Source: Dreissena polymorpha (lineage: Eukaryota; Mollusca; Bivalvia; Myida; Dreissenidae). Taken from it: a stretch of 64,000 bases of DNA. The stretch lies in NCBI RefSeq assembly GCF_020536995.1, contig NC_068369.1:18207921-18271920 (forward strand), written 5' to 3'. Both the position numbers and the translations under genes were made by a program. Shown here piece after piece: positions 1 to 10,594 of this stretch (the first letter of the stretch is position 1; each line of letters begins with the position of its first letter). A model generated the notes under the pieces. The model was not told where the DNA came from and ran no database searches. It worked only from the letters and a program-made list of their open reading frames with translations.

Positions 1-513
1 ACATTCGGAGGCCGTGGGAAAATCTTAGGAGTGACACAAATTCAAATAAACTTGTAATGTGGCGCAAAAATTATGTAAGTTTCTTGAGTTTATATATCTA
101 AAAAAAATACATTAAAGATAATTCATTCTAATTATTAAATTTATAAGCATATGGACAATGAAACGCACACTCGCTAGGTTTTGGCAAACAATAACCTGCT
201 CAGTAAGTTTTTGTGGGTTTTTGGCAAGGTGGTTTCCTGTGGGTTTAAACACTTTTTTGTATTAAAGTATGTTAAAGTCTTTTACATTTTGTGCTGATAT
301 GTTTCAGTAAAAAAAGTAATAGCCCCATGCAGTTTTAAGGGAAAAAAACACAATGTGCAGGAAAATCATCTTTATAACACAAACAAATATGAACATAAGA
401 ATTGTACACTTCATTATAAAATGAGGCATTTGTGGAAGATTGTATGGAAAAAACGATTAACCGCAGTGTTCCGCAGTGGGTCAATATATTTTGATCGCAG
501 CTGCTGCAGAGAA
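1..513. other. AT-rich flank, no gene seen
   Basis: I see no splice-framed exon, RNA gene or recognisable repeat in this stretch. The GC content rises sharply from about 480 onward, where the candidate minus-strand exon ends. Confidence 0.5.
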
Positions 514-811
514 CTAGGTCACAGCTGGTGGGGGTACCTGAACCGCAGTGGCCGGAGGAACCTGGACTTCAGCATTTGGAGAGGCCTTGACCGAATTTGG
601 TGGTGGGACCAGTAGTCCAGTACAGCAGCCATTTGAGAACACGACCGCAACCGCCAGGGGGACCTGGATGGCAGCCAGTGCCTAGACCTGATCTTGGCAG
701 CTGGAGGGACCTGGAAAGCAGCAGGCGAGACCGGAAAAGCAGGGGCTGGAGTGACATCTACCACTGATGTTGCTTGTGTCCTCTTCTTAAGGATCTTGAA
801 TGCGTATTGAT
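514..811 (-). CDS. Possible 3'-terminal exon, Pro/Val-rich tail, product unknown
   Basis: On the minus strand a good acceptor (CTTTTGCAG) ends just above 811. The segment below it is markedly GC-richer than its surroundings. From the acceptor one frame reads a tail with runs such as PAPAFPVSPAAFQVPPAA. About 100 bases on, the adjacent frame continues in the same style (AIQVPLAVAVV, then VQVPPATAVQVPPPAVT) and ends at a TAG at 516-514. The repeated 'VQVPPA' wording across two frames suggests one Pro/Val-rich tail with a single-base indel near the middle. I do not recognise the protein. It could be the last exon of the gene whose first exon is at 6073-6144, but nothing proves that link. It could also be a chance GC island. 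Confidence 0.3.
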
Positions 812-2437
812 CTGCAAAAGATAAACATGATATCACACACTATCAAAAGGGCGAGGCATTCTTCATACTTGTTAAATTGTAAGGTTTTTGTTTCACTTAA
901 CTATGAAATATTGCTGTAATGGTAATCTTGTTGCGATTATAATTAGAAATTTAAATCAATGCAAGTTTGTTTGCTTGTTGTTTTTGTTTGTTTATTTTTG
1001 CAATTTTTTAATCCTGTGATCACATGTGACTAAACTCTTATCATCAAAGAAATAGCGTTTTGTAGACAATACAGTTTGAAAATGAACTAAGATGCGTGGT
1101 CTCATTTGGCTGTCTGGACTGGCTGGAAGTGTGATGCATTTTAAATGCAATAACCTGTATAGTTTTACCTCTCAACAAATCCAGCTTTTCTTAGTCAAGC
1201 ACAGCCCACTCTCCTGCTTCACTCTAGTTGGCCAACTCTTGAAGGGTAAAAACCTGGTGTTAAAGTCCATACATCAGTCAGTATCCCCCTGTTTCTTCCT
1301 TTTTTAGCAGGTGTCCCCGTGATAATGCACATTCTTTCCTTGGGGCAAGAGTTTTACCTTTAAAATCAAAATATAAAAGTTCTCATTGAAATATGAGGGA
1401 AAGAAGTCCATTCAGTAATGACCAGACTTAGCTATAAATAAAGTTTAAGATGACAATAACCATAAAACACAGCCATAATAATTCACTGTACACAACATAA
1501 ACACTTTTTAATTTGTATATTTATCTATTTTTGTTTCAATTGGTGTTAGTTTTCCTTAAAATTACAATGCATTTACTTATCCTTATACCAGAGACAATAC
1601 ATAAACATGATAATGATCATAATTAATTCAATGAACTTAATTAAAAAAGGGATGCAGAAATAAAAATACAAACCTGTTACAACTGTTCTTCAGTATCCAG
1701 CCACTTTGGACCTCCTTTGATTTACTACATTGTAGTAAATACACTTTTTTTTCATCACACAATACTTCATGCTGACAGTATTTCAAGACATTTGACACTA
1801 CAAGTACAATTTAAAATCTTAATTTGCTAAATCATGTCTAAAAATGTAGCTCATTATCAGTTGCTGACACCTGCTTGTTTAAACAAATTTACTTCCTGTG
1901 CCCTAAACCAATCAAAAGTGGCTTGTTTTCAAAACAAAAACTATCAACCAATCAAAAGTATGCAGATGATATGCACCCCTTTGTTAGGCATTGCTGCATC
2001 ACTGATAAGAGATTAGTGTTTATGATGCATATTTGATTTAATTGGGGGAGAGCTGATCTTTTATCTGTTGTGTCAGCTTGAGATATATCTACTGATAAAG
2101 GCAAATTTCAACACCAAAATATTTATGGAATAATACACATCACTGATAACAATTCTTCTCTTTGTGACCTTAAATTGAATATCATTACTGAGAAATGACA
2201 ATCTGTTTATTGTTTATGAAATCACAAATTACAATACATGCACATAACCCTTAGCATATTATATTTATTTGTGAATATTTCAATTTGACATACTGAAAGG
2301 TGTTAGAAAATTATAATTCTATTATAAATATTATTTTAATTGCCTTTAAAAAATGTGTTTAGTAGACAATGTGGTAGATATTAATTTTATTTGGGTTAAA
2401 TATCAGTATAAGAAATTTCAGAAAATATAATTTAAAT
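812..2437. other. Gene-poor AT-rich stretch
   Basis: There is no convincing coding region. A donor-like site near 1675 and an acceptor-like site near 1730 (minus strand) bracket about 50 bases that are open in one frame, but this is too little to call. No repeat family is recognised. Confidence 0.4.
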
Positions 2438-2522
2438 ATTAAAAATATTGAAAGTGTCAAAAATATTATGTGGGCTTGCCAGAAGCCCACATAATATTTT
2501 TGACACGTTCAATATTTTTAAT
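2438..2522. repeat. Near-perfect hairpin, 40-bp arms, 5-nt loop
   Basis: The left arm 2438-2477 and right arm 2483-2522 are reverse complements with a single mismatch, separated by GCCAG. The central arm text is ATTATGTGGGCTT. The size is like a miRNA precursor, but the arms are AT-rich and nearly perfect, which also fits a small palindromic transposon or a recent inverted duplication. It lies between two candidate minus-strand exons, so it would be intronic if they belong to one gene. Confidence 0.75.
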
Positions 2523-2739
2523 AAGTGACCCACAGCCTGATTTAGTTGAACTTGTGCTTTTTAAAGCTGTTAAGCATTGTTGTTAAAAAATTTATTATGA
2601 ATAGTATTATTTTCTTGATGTTTTCAAATAATCAATAAACATTTGATAATGTCATACATAACACTTGTATTTGTGTTGTTTTTGTAAATACTACAAATTT
2701 TTTACTACTAATATATAATGTGTGAAAAGTATAAAATAT

Positions 2740-3060
2740 GTTCAGACCCAGAAAAGATACACTTATTAATACACTTAAATACGCTTAAATTGAAAAGACA
2801 CACTGTCTTGGAAAAGATATAGTTAAAAATACACTTCCATTGAAAAGACGCACTCAATCATATAAAAGTACAGAAAAAATACACTTGGCAATTCAAAAGA
2901 TTATGAAAAAACGCGCTCTAATTTCGAAAAATACACTTTAATGCACTTAAGTGTACTTTTAAAACGAAAGACGCAGAAAAAATACACTTTTTTGGAGAAA
3001 GCGCAGAATAAATGCACTTCTTAAAGTGTATTTTGTTAAAAAGCGTATTTTATTTCGAGA
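2740..3060. repeat. Degenerate short tandem repeat (TACACTT-rich)
   Basis: The motif ATACACTT recurs at irregular spacing of about 30-50 bases, often with GAAAAGACRCAC-like text between copies. It reads like an old, decayed minisatellite. No coding frame runs through it. Confidence 0.5.
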
Positions 3061-3250
3061 AGGGGGGTATCTGCATAGGGATCAGGACATCATGACAATT
3101 TAATCCACTCTCTGGGCCTTCTAAACATCCTCACTTAAGACACCAAGAAATTGTTCTACTTAAGAACTAGTAACTAGTTCTACTCAAGAAATAGACTCTT
3201 TAGACCAAGTGTTTAAATGAGCCTTAGACTTAAGCTTTATACTAAGTTCA

Positions 3251-3361
<111 letters not shown>

Positions 3362-3518
3362 CTAACTCATTTAAACCACATTATGATACTGCTAGGAATT
3401 CACTGTAAAATATTTGTATGTTTGTTTGTGGTCAAGAACTGACCTTCAAGGGAAATAACAGTTTTATACAACTTGATTATTTTTCATGTGGAATGAATAC
3501 GTGAAAGTATTTGTTTTG

Positions 3519-5839
3519 CAGGGTGGTTTTTTTGGTCCGATTTTATAGCCGAAATTCAGCTATATTCCCAATCGCAAAAACTATACTTTTGCCCCAAAAT
3601 TTGCTAAAAAATTCCCAATCGGGAAAAAAACGCTAAAGACATCGGCTGTTTCACTTTTTAACAAAGTGTAGTTCGATCCTGTCTCTTACGGGTTTTAAAC
3701 TATACCTCACTTTGGATAACATCGGCATTATGCGTATGCACGATTTTGTCCATGTTGTTCAGCCTGAACTGTTGGAATAACTAACAGTTTCGCACCGCGA
3801 AAAAGTGGCGACAACTTTTTTTGGGCCAGTGGAACCACTGGCAGGCGCTTATTATATTTGCGCTGAAATTCAAGCATTTTGTGCTTTGGCTGAATGGAAA
3901 ACAAAGCTGTTGCACAATTTGAAATATTACGTGAAAAAGATACCTATGCAAAAACCTGGCGGCAAAACGAAAACTGTTTATTTTTTAAGCAAGCTTCATA
4001 AAATAAACAAACATCATAAACAAGTACAAGTCCTCCCATTGAAACTCCTTCAATTGTTAATGATACATGTAGTAATTTAATAACAACTAGAGCTTTGTCA
4101 CAGACGTGACGTATACCCCCACGTGCCACATTGACACAGACTATTTTGCATGCTGTTTTCACAAAACAAGAGAATCTAATTTATGGCGATTTTTAAGGAT
4201 TATTATGCCATTATTATTTATGGCCATTTTGACCTTTGAACTCTTGAATTCTTTCACATGACACGCCTTCCAATGACTGTGAACAAAATTAATGTACAGA
4301 GTCATTTTAAAATCTCACAATGAATGACATAGTTATGGCCTGGACAAGCTCATTTAAGGCCATTTTTCACATTTGAACTCCAAGTGTGACCTTGACCTTG
4401 GAGATATCGACGTAATTCTTTCGCATGACACATTGTCCAATGATTGTGAACAAATGTACCAAGTAATATCAAAATCTCACAATGAATGACATAGTTATGG
4501 CCCGGACAAGATCATTTATGGCCATTTTTGACCTTTGAACTCACAGTATGACCTTGACCTTGGAGATATCAACGTAATTCTTTAGCGCGACACACTGTCC
4601 AATGATGGTAAACAAATGCGCCAAATGATTTTAAAATCTCACAATGAATGAAATAGTTATGGCCCGGACAAGCTCATTTATACCCGTTTTTGACCTTTGA
4701 ACTCAAAGTGTGACCTTGACCTTGGAGATATTGACGTAATACTTTCGCGCGACACACCGGCCAATGATGGCGAACAAATGTACCAAATGATTTTAAAATC
4801 TCACAATGAACAACATAGTTATGGCCCAGACAAGCTCATTTATGGCCATTATTAACCTTTGAACTTAAAATGTGACCTTGACCTTGAAGATATCAACGTA
4901 ATTTTTTCGCGCGACACACGGTCCAATGATGCTGAACAAATGTACCAAATGATTTTAAAATCTCACAATATACAACATAGTTATTTCCAGGACAAGCTCA
5001 TTTATGGCCATTTTTTATCTTTAAACTCAAAGTGTGACCTTAACCTTGGAGATATTGACGTAATTCTTTCGCGCGACACACCGTTCAATGATGGCGAACA
5101 AATTTGCCAAACGATATAGTTATGGCCCAGACCAGCAATTTGAACTCCAAGTGTGACCTTGACCTTGGAGATATTGATGTACTTTTTTCACACAACACAC
5201 CGTCCCATGATGATGAACAAATGTACCAAGTTATTTTAAAATCTAATGATAAATGACATAGTTATGGTCCATACAAACTTTCGGTTTAAAACACACTAAG
5301 TGACCCCATTACCTAGTATTTGACCCAGCATGACCCATATTCAAACTTGACATGTACATCATCTACATGTAGATACAACTTGTGACCAAGTTTGGTGAAG
5401 ATCAGATGAAATTTCGGGACAGACCGACAGACCGACCAACAAAGTGTCTCCTATATAGCCCCCATTACCAATGGTAATGGGGGTAAAATAAAATAATAAT
5501 AAAATAATAAGTGACTCTTTTGCATTGTCATCGTTGATTTCCGAAAGCAAAGTGCTGACTGATATTCAACGTATTGAAAGAAGTAGTTCTTCAAAAGAAG
5601 ATGAAGCGCCTGTCCTCTTAATAAAATGGTGCCTGATGTGACTGAAGACTTTGTGTGAGCTTATTATGTGAAAAACTGCTGATCATGATGATGTTTGTGG
5701 TGTTTGTGATTTAAGATGCTTAACTCATTCATGTAGTTTTAAATCCCAATTTATTTTCCCAATTTCTTGAAAATGCCGATAAAATTCCCAATTTCAAAAC
5801 CAATGGGCTATCTTCCCAAAAAGCTGGAAAAAACACTGA
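3519..5839. mobile_element. Possible hAT-like remnant with CAGGG/CAGTG ends
   Basis: The left end reads CAGGGTGGTTTTTTTGG and the right end, in reverse complement, CAGTGTTTTTTCC. Both ends are followed inward by runs of 'TTCCCAAT'-type text (3545-3640 and 5740-5830). That arrangement resembles hAT-type elements whose ends start CAGGG. I cannot find a clean target duplication, and the interior is mostly a tandem repeat array, so the boundaries are tentative. The frame at 3805-4080 inside it matches nothing I recognise. Confidence 0.3.
4165..5490 (+). repeat. Tandem array, about 161-bp unit, GACCTTGACCTTGGAGATAT family
   Basis: Units start near 4391, 4551, 4713, 4873, 5035 and 5154 (the last spacing shorter), each with GACCTTGACCTTGGAG, a 'TTCGCGCGACACAC' block and 'ATAGTTATGGCC'. 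The array ends with a GACAGACCGACAG run and a palindromic CCCCCATTACCAATGG region near 5458-5485, the usual tail of this clam repeat family. Units differ by scattered substitutions and indels, so the array is old. The frames reported across it are spurious. Confidence 0.85.
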
Positions 5840-6072
5840 AATGTTGGTATCCTCTATTCCTATAACTTTGTGCAGCCTTATAAGATCGTGTACTATTTTA
5901 TGACATAAACTTCTAAGCAACATTCAAACACACGTGCCCGAAAACTGTTCAACTTTGTAACAGGAGAATTTCCACTGCCGTTAAGACGACAATAATGAGG
6001 AAAAAACAGATAATAACCCAATAAATATGATATAAACTTTGAATAATTACATAAATTGTCCGTTTTTCTTAC

Positions 6073-6144
6073 CTCGTTCCCATAGAAATAGCCGAAACAA
6101 TGTTTAAAATCTGCACATTTTCTAAACCAGACGGACGCGGCCAT
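6073..6144 (-). CDS. Candidate first coding exon, unknown protein
   Basis: On the minus strand, ATG (6144-6142) sits in a good initiation context (AACATGGCC) and opens 24 codons, MAASVWFRKCADFKHC followed by FGYFYGNE. The exon ends exactly on a codon at a strong donor, GAG|GTAAGA. The reading frame continues past the donor for a while, but the composition changes. The short peptide starting MAAS is compatible with a small mitochondrial or cytosolic protein; I cannot name it. Lower-coordinate exons of the same strand at 3256-3332 and 514-811 are not obviously part of it, since PSMA2 starts differently. Confidence 0.4.
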
Positions 6145-6363
6145 GTTTGTCAATGTTTTGATCATAAAATGTTATAAGGGTAGTTTCCCTTGGAGGCCCG
6201 TCTCGATTTTGCATTGTGTTCTCTGTTATGAGTACTTTGCATTACAATTTATGATTAAAAATCAATTAAAGATTACGTTGTTGGAAAAAAATCACACATA
6301 TCCTATTCTCTCTTTTGAAACTCCAGGCCTGTCCAAAGTCTAGCAAGCACTACGCCAAATACC

Positions 6364-6559
6364 ATGAATTACATAACAGAGCTTCTAAACAAGGCATTAG
6401 ATAGTGTTAAGACTAGCAATATATCCGTCAGAAAAGCAGCTTTGGTGTTTGGGGTCCCAATTCAGACTCTGCGAGATCAAGTGAAAGAATTGATCCAACT
6501 AACTTAAACAACGAGATAACATTGCTTTCCTGTGAAGAAGAGCAATCTCTTGTGGAATA
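6364..6559 (+). mobile_element. pogo/Tigger-like transposase, N-terminal HTH part (split)
   Basis: The start MNYITELLNKAL, then SVRKAALVFGVPIQTLRD, is the psq-type helix-turn-helix seen at the N-terminus of pogo-superfamily transposases (SVRKAA..FGVP..TLRDR). After a frame change it continues as IDPTNLNNEITLLSCEEEQS and LVEY, the usual linker before the second DNA-binding domain. The gene is then cut at 6559/6560 by another element and resumes at 7522. It is a dead DNA transposon remnant; the catalytic DDE domain is not present. Confidence 0.7.
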
Positions 6560-7521
6560 CCGTATTTTCCTTTCTAAAGCGCGCACCCATGTTTCGTGCG
6601 CAGGCTGTTTTATTGATACAAAAATGGAGAAAAACATATTTAAAGACAATAAAACCACCAAATCAGACCGAAAATGGCCGCCATTTTACTATTGCGCAAT
6701 CCAATAATCAGGGGCATTGGAAAGCTTAATTAAGCATTCAAAATAGGAAGCGTCATTATGATAAGGAGCATGGGTTGCATAGCACTGTCCTTTTCTGGAG
6801 ATTTTGTAATTTTCGAGCAACAGATTAACAGTCCACGTGCATTTCGTGTAAATCGTGAGAAAATAAGAATTCATGTTCATTGTGTCATTCTTCCTCTGGG
6901 AAAGCATGGGCTTTAAATTTGAATGCTGAATAAAAACTTTGTTGCACATGGGAGACAGGGCTACAGTTGTTGAGATATGTCAGTATTGACATAAAACTGT
7001 CAATCTATTATGTTGGACAAGTTGGGTTATTGTTTGTCGCACTACACAGGAGTGAATGTGATGAACAATGAAGGCGCCCAAAACCTGGACCAAACTGGAA
7101 AACACTTAAGAAGTCCCTGTTCACACCTATGGTTACCTGCAAAAAAGACCAAATACCTTTACCAGTCCAACGTAAGCTGCCTAAATGGCCGTAGAAGAGC
7201 AAAAACATACATGTAGACAAATAGATGTTCCCATACTTTATTCAAACATTTTATTTTTTGTAAATAACTAATGCTACCCTGTTCATAACTGCCGTTACCG
7301 ACTTTTTGTTGTTTTGACAACGGCCCTTTCAGTCTGTAAGATTATAGGGTGTAGTTTTCTGGAATAAAAAAATGGCGGTTAATATGAATATTTACGATTA
7401 TGAAATGAATTTTTGGCAATTTAGCAGCCAGGATAGCATGGTATCAATGTACAACGCGCACAAACTTTTTTATTTCAAATTTGGAGGTAAAAAAACGAGC
7501 GCTAAACAAGGGAAAATACGG
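6560..7521. mobile_element. Inserted element with CCGTATTTTCC terminal inverted repeats, TA target
   Basis: The left end CCGTATTTTCC (6560-6570) is the exact reverse complement of the right end GGAAAATACGG (7511-7521). The left flank ends in TA and the right flank starts TT. Removing the element with one TA-like dinucleotide gives LVEY followed by VEVMAQLGYG, the expected continuation of the pogo transposase, so the boundaries are well supported. TA targeting suggests a Tc1/mariner-like non-autonomous element of 962 bp. Frames inside it (6522-6729, 7010-7216) match nothing I know. Confidence 0.7.
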
Positions 7522-7700
7522 TTTGTAGAGGTCATGGCGCAACTTGGCTATGGTATAACCAACAATAAATTAAAGGATCTTGGTGCAAAATTAGCCCAGA
7601 TATTAGGGAGAAAGGTTGACTCAAAACTATCAAGTAAATATTGGTTGAGTGGGTTCTTGCAATGATAAAAAGAGCGTGTAAGCTTGGTAAAAGTTCAAGG
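7522..7700 (+). mobile_element. pogo/Tigger-like transposase, second DNA-binding part
   Basis: The frame reads FVEVMAQLGYGITNNKL, then KDLGAKLAQILGRK and SSKYWLSGFL, matching the CENP-B-type helix-turn-helix of pogo transposases (MA..GYG.T...L.D.A..L...L....W..GFLKR). It is the continuation of the piece at 6364-6559. The frame stops at 7663-7665, where the family would read GFLKRWP, and decays after that. Confidence 0.7.
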
Positions 7701-7756
7701 CAGTTTATTCACGAAATTCTTCTAAAACAAACATATTAAATACAATTAAACACATA

Positions 7757-8560
7757 TTCAACAAGAGATGTGTTTGTCAGAAACACAATGCCCCCTAATG
7801 CGCCGCTTTGATTTTTTTTTTACCTTTGACCTTGAAGGATGACCTTGACCTTTCAGGGGTTTTTTTTAGGGAAAGAGGAAGACGCTGGATGCTGGGTGAA
7901 AGGGGAAAATAGAGTGCAAAAGAGACATATTTGGGGAAAAAATAAAAACTGTTTTAATCAATGTCTATAACTCATCTACTCTGATTTCAGGCAGGGTTTT
8001 TGGGGGTTGTGGGGGATGGGGCCTTTAGCACTTATGTGGGGGAAATTTTACGCACAATTTTCTACTTTGGGGGGAAAAAACTTACTCTCTCATTATAACA
8101 TTTGTACATCTTTGCACTATATTAATTGCTTTTTTCATAATTTAGTATGTTTGACAAGATTAAATTAAAATATAATTGAGATATAATAATCATGAGACAC
8201 ATCTTTCTTTTAAAAAAAAAAATATTTTTTTTTTTTTAAGGGGGAATTTTTTGGACAGGAAAGGGGAAAAAACAGCCGAGTTTGTTGGGGGAAGACGCCG
8301 ATATTCTGCGTCTGTTATATAAGGTAAAAAAAACCTGCCTTTCACCACTCAAAATGTGCAGCTCCATGAGATACACATGCATGCCAAATATCAAGGTGCT
8401 ATTTTCAATATTTCAAAAGTTATTGCAAAACTTTACTGTAAGGTTCAAGTTTTGGGACAGAATGACAGAATGATAGAGTTATGGAATGACAGACAGACAG
8501 ACAGGCCAAAAACAATATACCCCTGATCATTCGATCCGGGGGCATAAAAAAACATATATT
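7757..8560 (+). repeat. Interspersed bivalve repeat, split by a hAT-like insertion
   Basis: The repeat begins AACAAGAGATGTGTTTGTCA with GCCCCCTAATGCGCCG, passes a GACCTTGACC segment, and resumes after the insertion as TTCACCACTCAAAATGTGC. It ends in a GACAGACAGACAG run and an imperfect palindrome around TGATCATTCGATCCGGGG near 8522-8546. This is the head-and-tail layout of a common bivalve repeat family also related to the arrays at 4.2 and 52 kb. It is interrupted exactly at 7854-8337. Confidence 0.7.
7854..8337. mobile_element. hAT-like non-autonomous element, CAGGGG ends, 5-bp target duplication
   Basis: The element starts CAGGGGTTTTTTTTAGGG and ends AAAAAACCTG. Direct repeats CCTTT flank it at 7849-7853 and 8338-8342. 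Near the left end is GAAGACGCTGG and near the right end GAAGACGCCGATATTC, the same subterminal blocks as in the element at 10595-11546 but in opposite orientation. The 5-bp duplication plus CAGGG termini fit a hAT-type transposon with a short target site. It has no coding capacity. Confidence 0.75.
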
Positions 8561-10589
8561 GGTTATTATAAGCACATCCCAGGGCCTCGCTATGATGTCA
8601 TCAAAATGGGTGAAGGATCTTATAGGGTAATTCTGTGTGACGCAGACTACAATGTACATGAATGTTTAAAGGTATGTAACTCCATTATTATTATCTGAAA
8701 ACCAACATATTTCACTCGTTATTTGTTAAACAAAAGATAAATCATAAGTTTATATCAAGTTTAGGTATTGATTAATGATTTTTCATGAAATACATGCCTT
8801 TGAAGTTTAAGTTGCAAGAACTTGTAAGTTTAGAGGCTACATTGCTATTTTTGTACAGTCAAATTTAGTCCAAATAATTAGACGTAAGCTACCCCGCTTA
8901 CGTCTAAACGGCTACCGTCGTTTTCCTATAGCAAATTGAGTTCAACTAAAACTTCAGTTTTTCTCGTTAAATCTTTGCTAATGCATAAAATTATCATTAA
9001 TTAGACATATATGTGAGCGATTACCTCTTAAATGTGTAAAAATTGTGCTTTTAAACCACTTATGTACATTTTTAAAAATAAACATACACAACACACTTTG
9101 TGTGTTTGTCGTTTACAGAATTACATTGAATTATCTTGAACGAAATTATTTTTTGAATAGGTTACACATAACCAATTGTTGTTGTACAACAAACCACATC
9201 ACTTTTTAGCTTTCTGTACTCTTTAATTAAATGGAACCTATATGTGTGTGTTAAAACTACCAGTTGTATCACGGAGTGTATATTGTTAGGAGATGAATCG
9301 AGTATTTGACCCTTACTGTAGTAAATTCAATCTTATGCAAAAACTATTCATCCGATTGTATTGGTTTATACGTTATCTTGTTGCTTATTAATTCCTCTTT
9401 CAAAAATATACGTTTTAGTATATTCACGTTGTTATTAATGGATTTATAGCGAGATAAACACAAGAAATAAACATTTTATGTTTTACCACCGTGTGTTTTA
9501 CCGTATTGTGGCTATCGATTTTGTACAATTAGCGTACAGCGAAGCGCCGAGGTTATACATTTTGATGTACCCACTCACGTCTTTTGTTGAATTATAGTTT
9601 CATTTCTCGGCCGATTTTGACAAATTATATATCATTAGAAAGCTTACGTTACGTAGTAAACAGATATATAAATATATATTAAGTTTTTCTTCTGATTTCG
9701 ACAGCCCGGCGAGTTATAACTTTAACTTTTTCAAATATCATACCGTTTTGGAGTTTTAGAATCTAGATTTACGGTTGACATGTTCGTACTTAATACCAAT
9801 TTGTAGCGTTTATATTTGGAGTTCAGTTTTAAAAATTACATCTTGCTTAGGAGAATAGAATTCTGTATACGATAGAAAAAAAAGTGTTTAAAAACGAAAG
9901 TAATTAAGGAATGAAGGCGGAAGAAAGTAGCGCGCGTTCCTAACGCACTGAACTGATGCTACGGTCTCGGCGATTATGCTTTTGTTTAGAAACCGGCCAT
10001 TGAATTTCCTTTGCCATGATTATTATATTTTTTATGATATATTGTAGTATTTTGTTCACGAAACATATCAATAAAGCTTATTATAAATAATAAATCTTAA
10101 TAAATTAACTATTTCAGCTCTTGTTTATAACACAGAAAGGGTGTTAAATTTATGATGAAACAGCGTATATAGCGGACCCTCTCGATTTTATTCGGCTTTG
10201 CATGCATACTTGAAATAAAATGGGTGTCAAAAACATTCATCGTTTGCTGTTAATTATCAACGAGAGAATTATGTATAATTATATGAAATGTTATTTACCT
10301 TAAATGATCAATTTATTAAAGATTCTTGAAAATCACGGTCGGTGTTACGCGGGTCATTTCGTATTTTGACATTAGGGCATCATGTTCAACTATTCAAAAT
10401 CAGATTTTTTTTCACTGGGACGATGACGGCTTTGATTTAGACAGGCAGACTGATAGTTTATTCAGACTTATACAACAGTACATCGTCTTCAACTCAAATA
10501 TATAAATTATTTTTAGACGAATTGTTTAGACGAATAGCAGTGATGATTCTGAGAATGTTGCCATGTTTCTTATCCGTGTAATCTAGAGT
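8561..10589. other. Non-coding AT-rich stretch
   Basis: There are no splice-framed exons here. An 11-bp-arm hairpin, TAGACGTAAGC / GCTTACGTCTA with loop TACCCC, lies at 8879-8906. Otherwise I see nothing that I can name; short stretches such as the GC-richer 9910-9980 may be old transposon pieces. Confidence 0.4.
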
Positions 10590-10594
10590 CCGTG

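Noticed and set aside
3805-4080. 91-codon frame with Lys-rich middle
   Set aside because: No family resemblance and it lies within a probable transposon remnant next to a repeat array.
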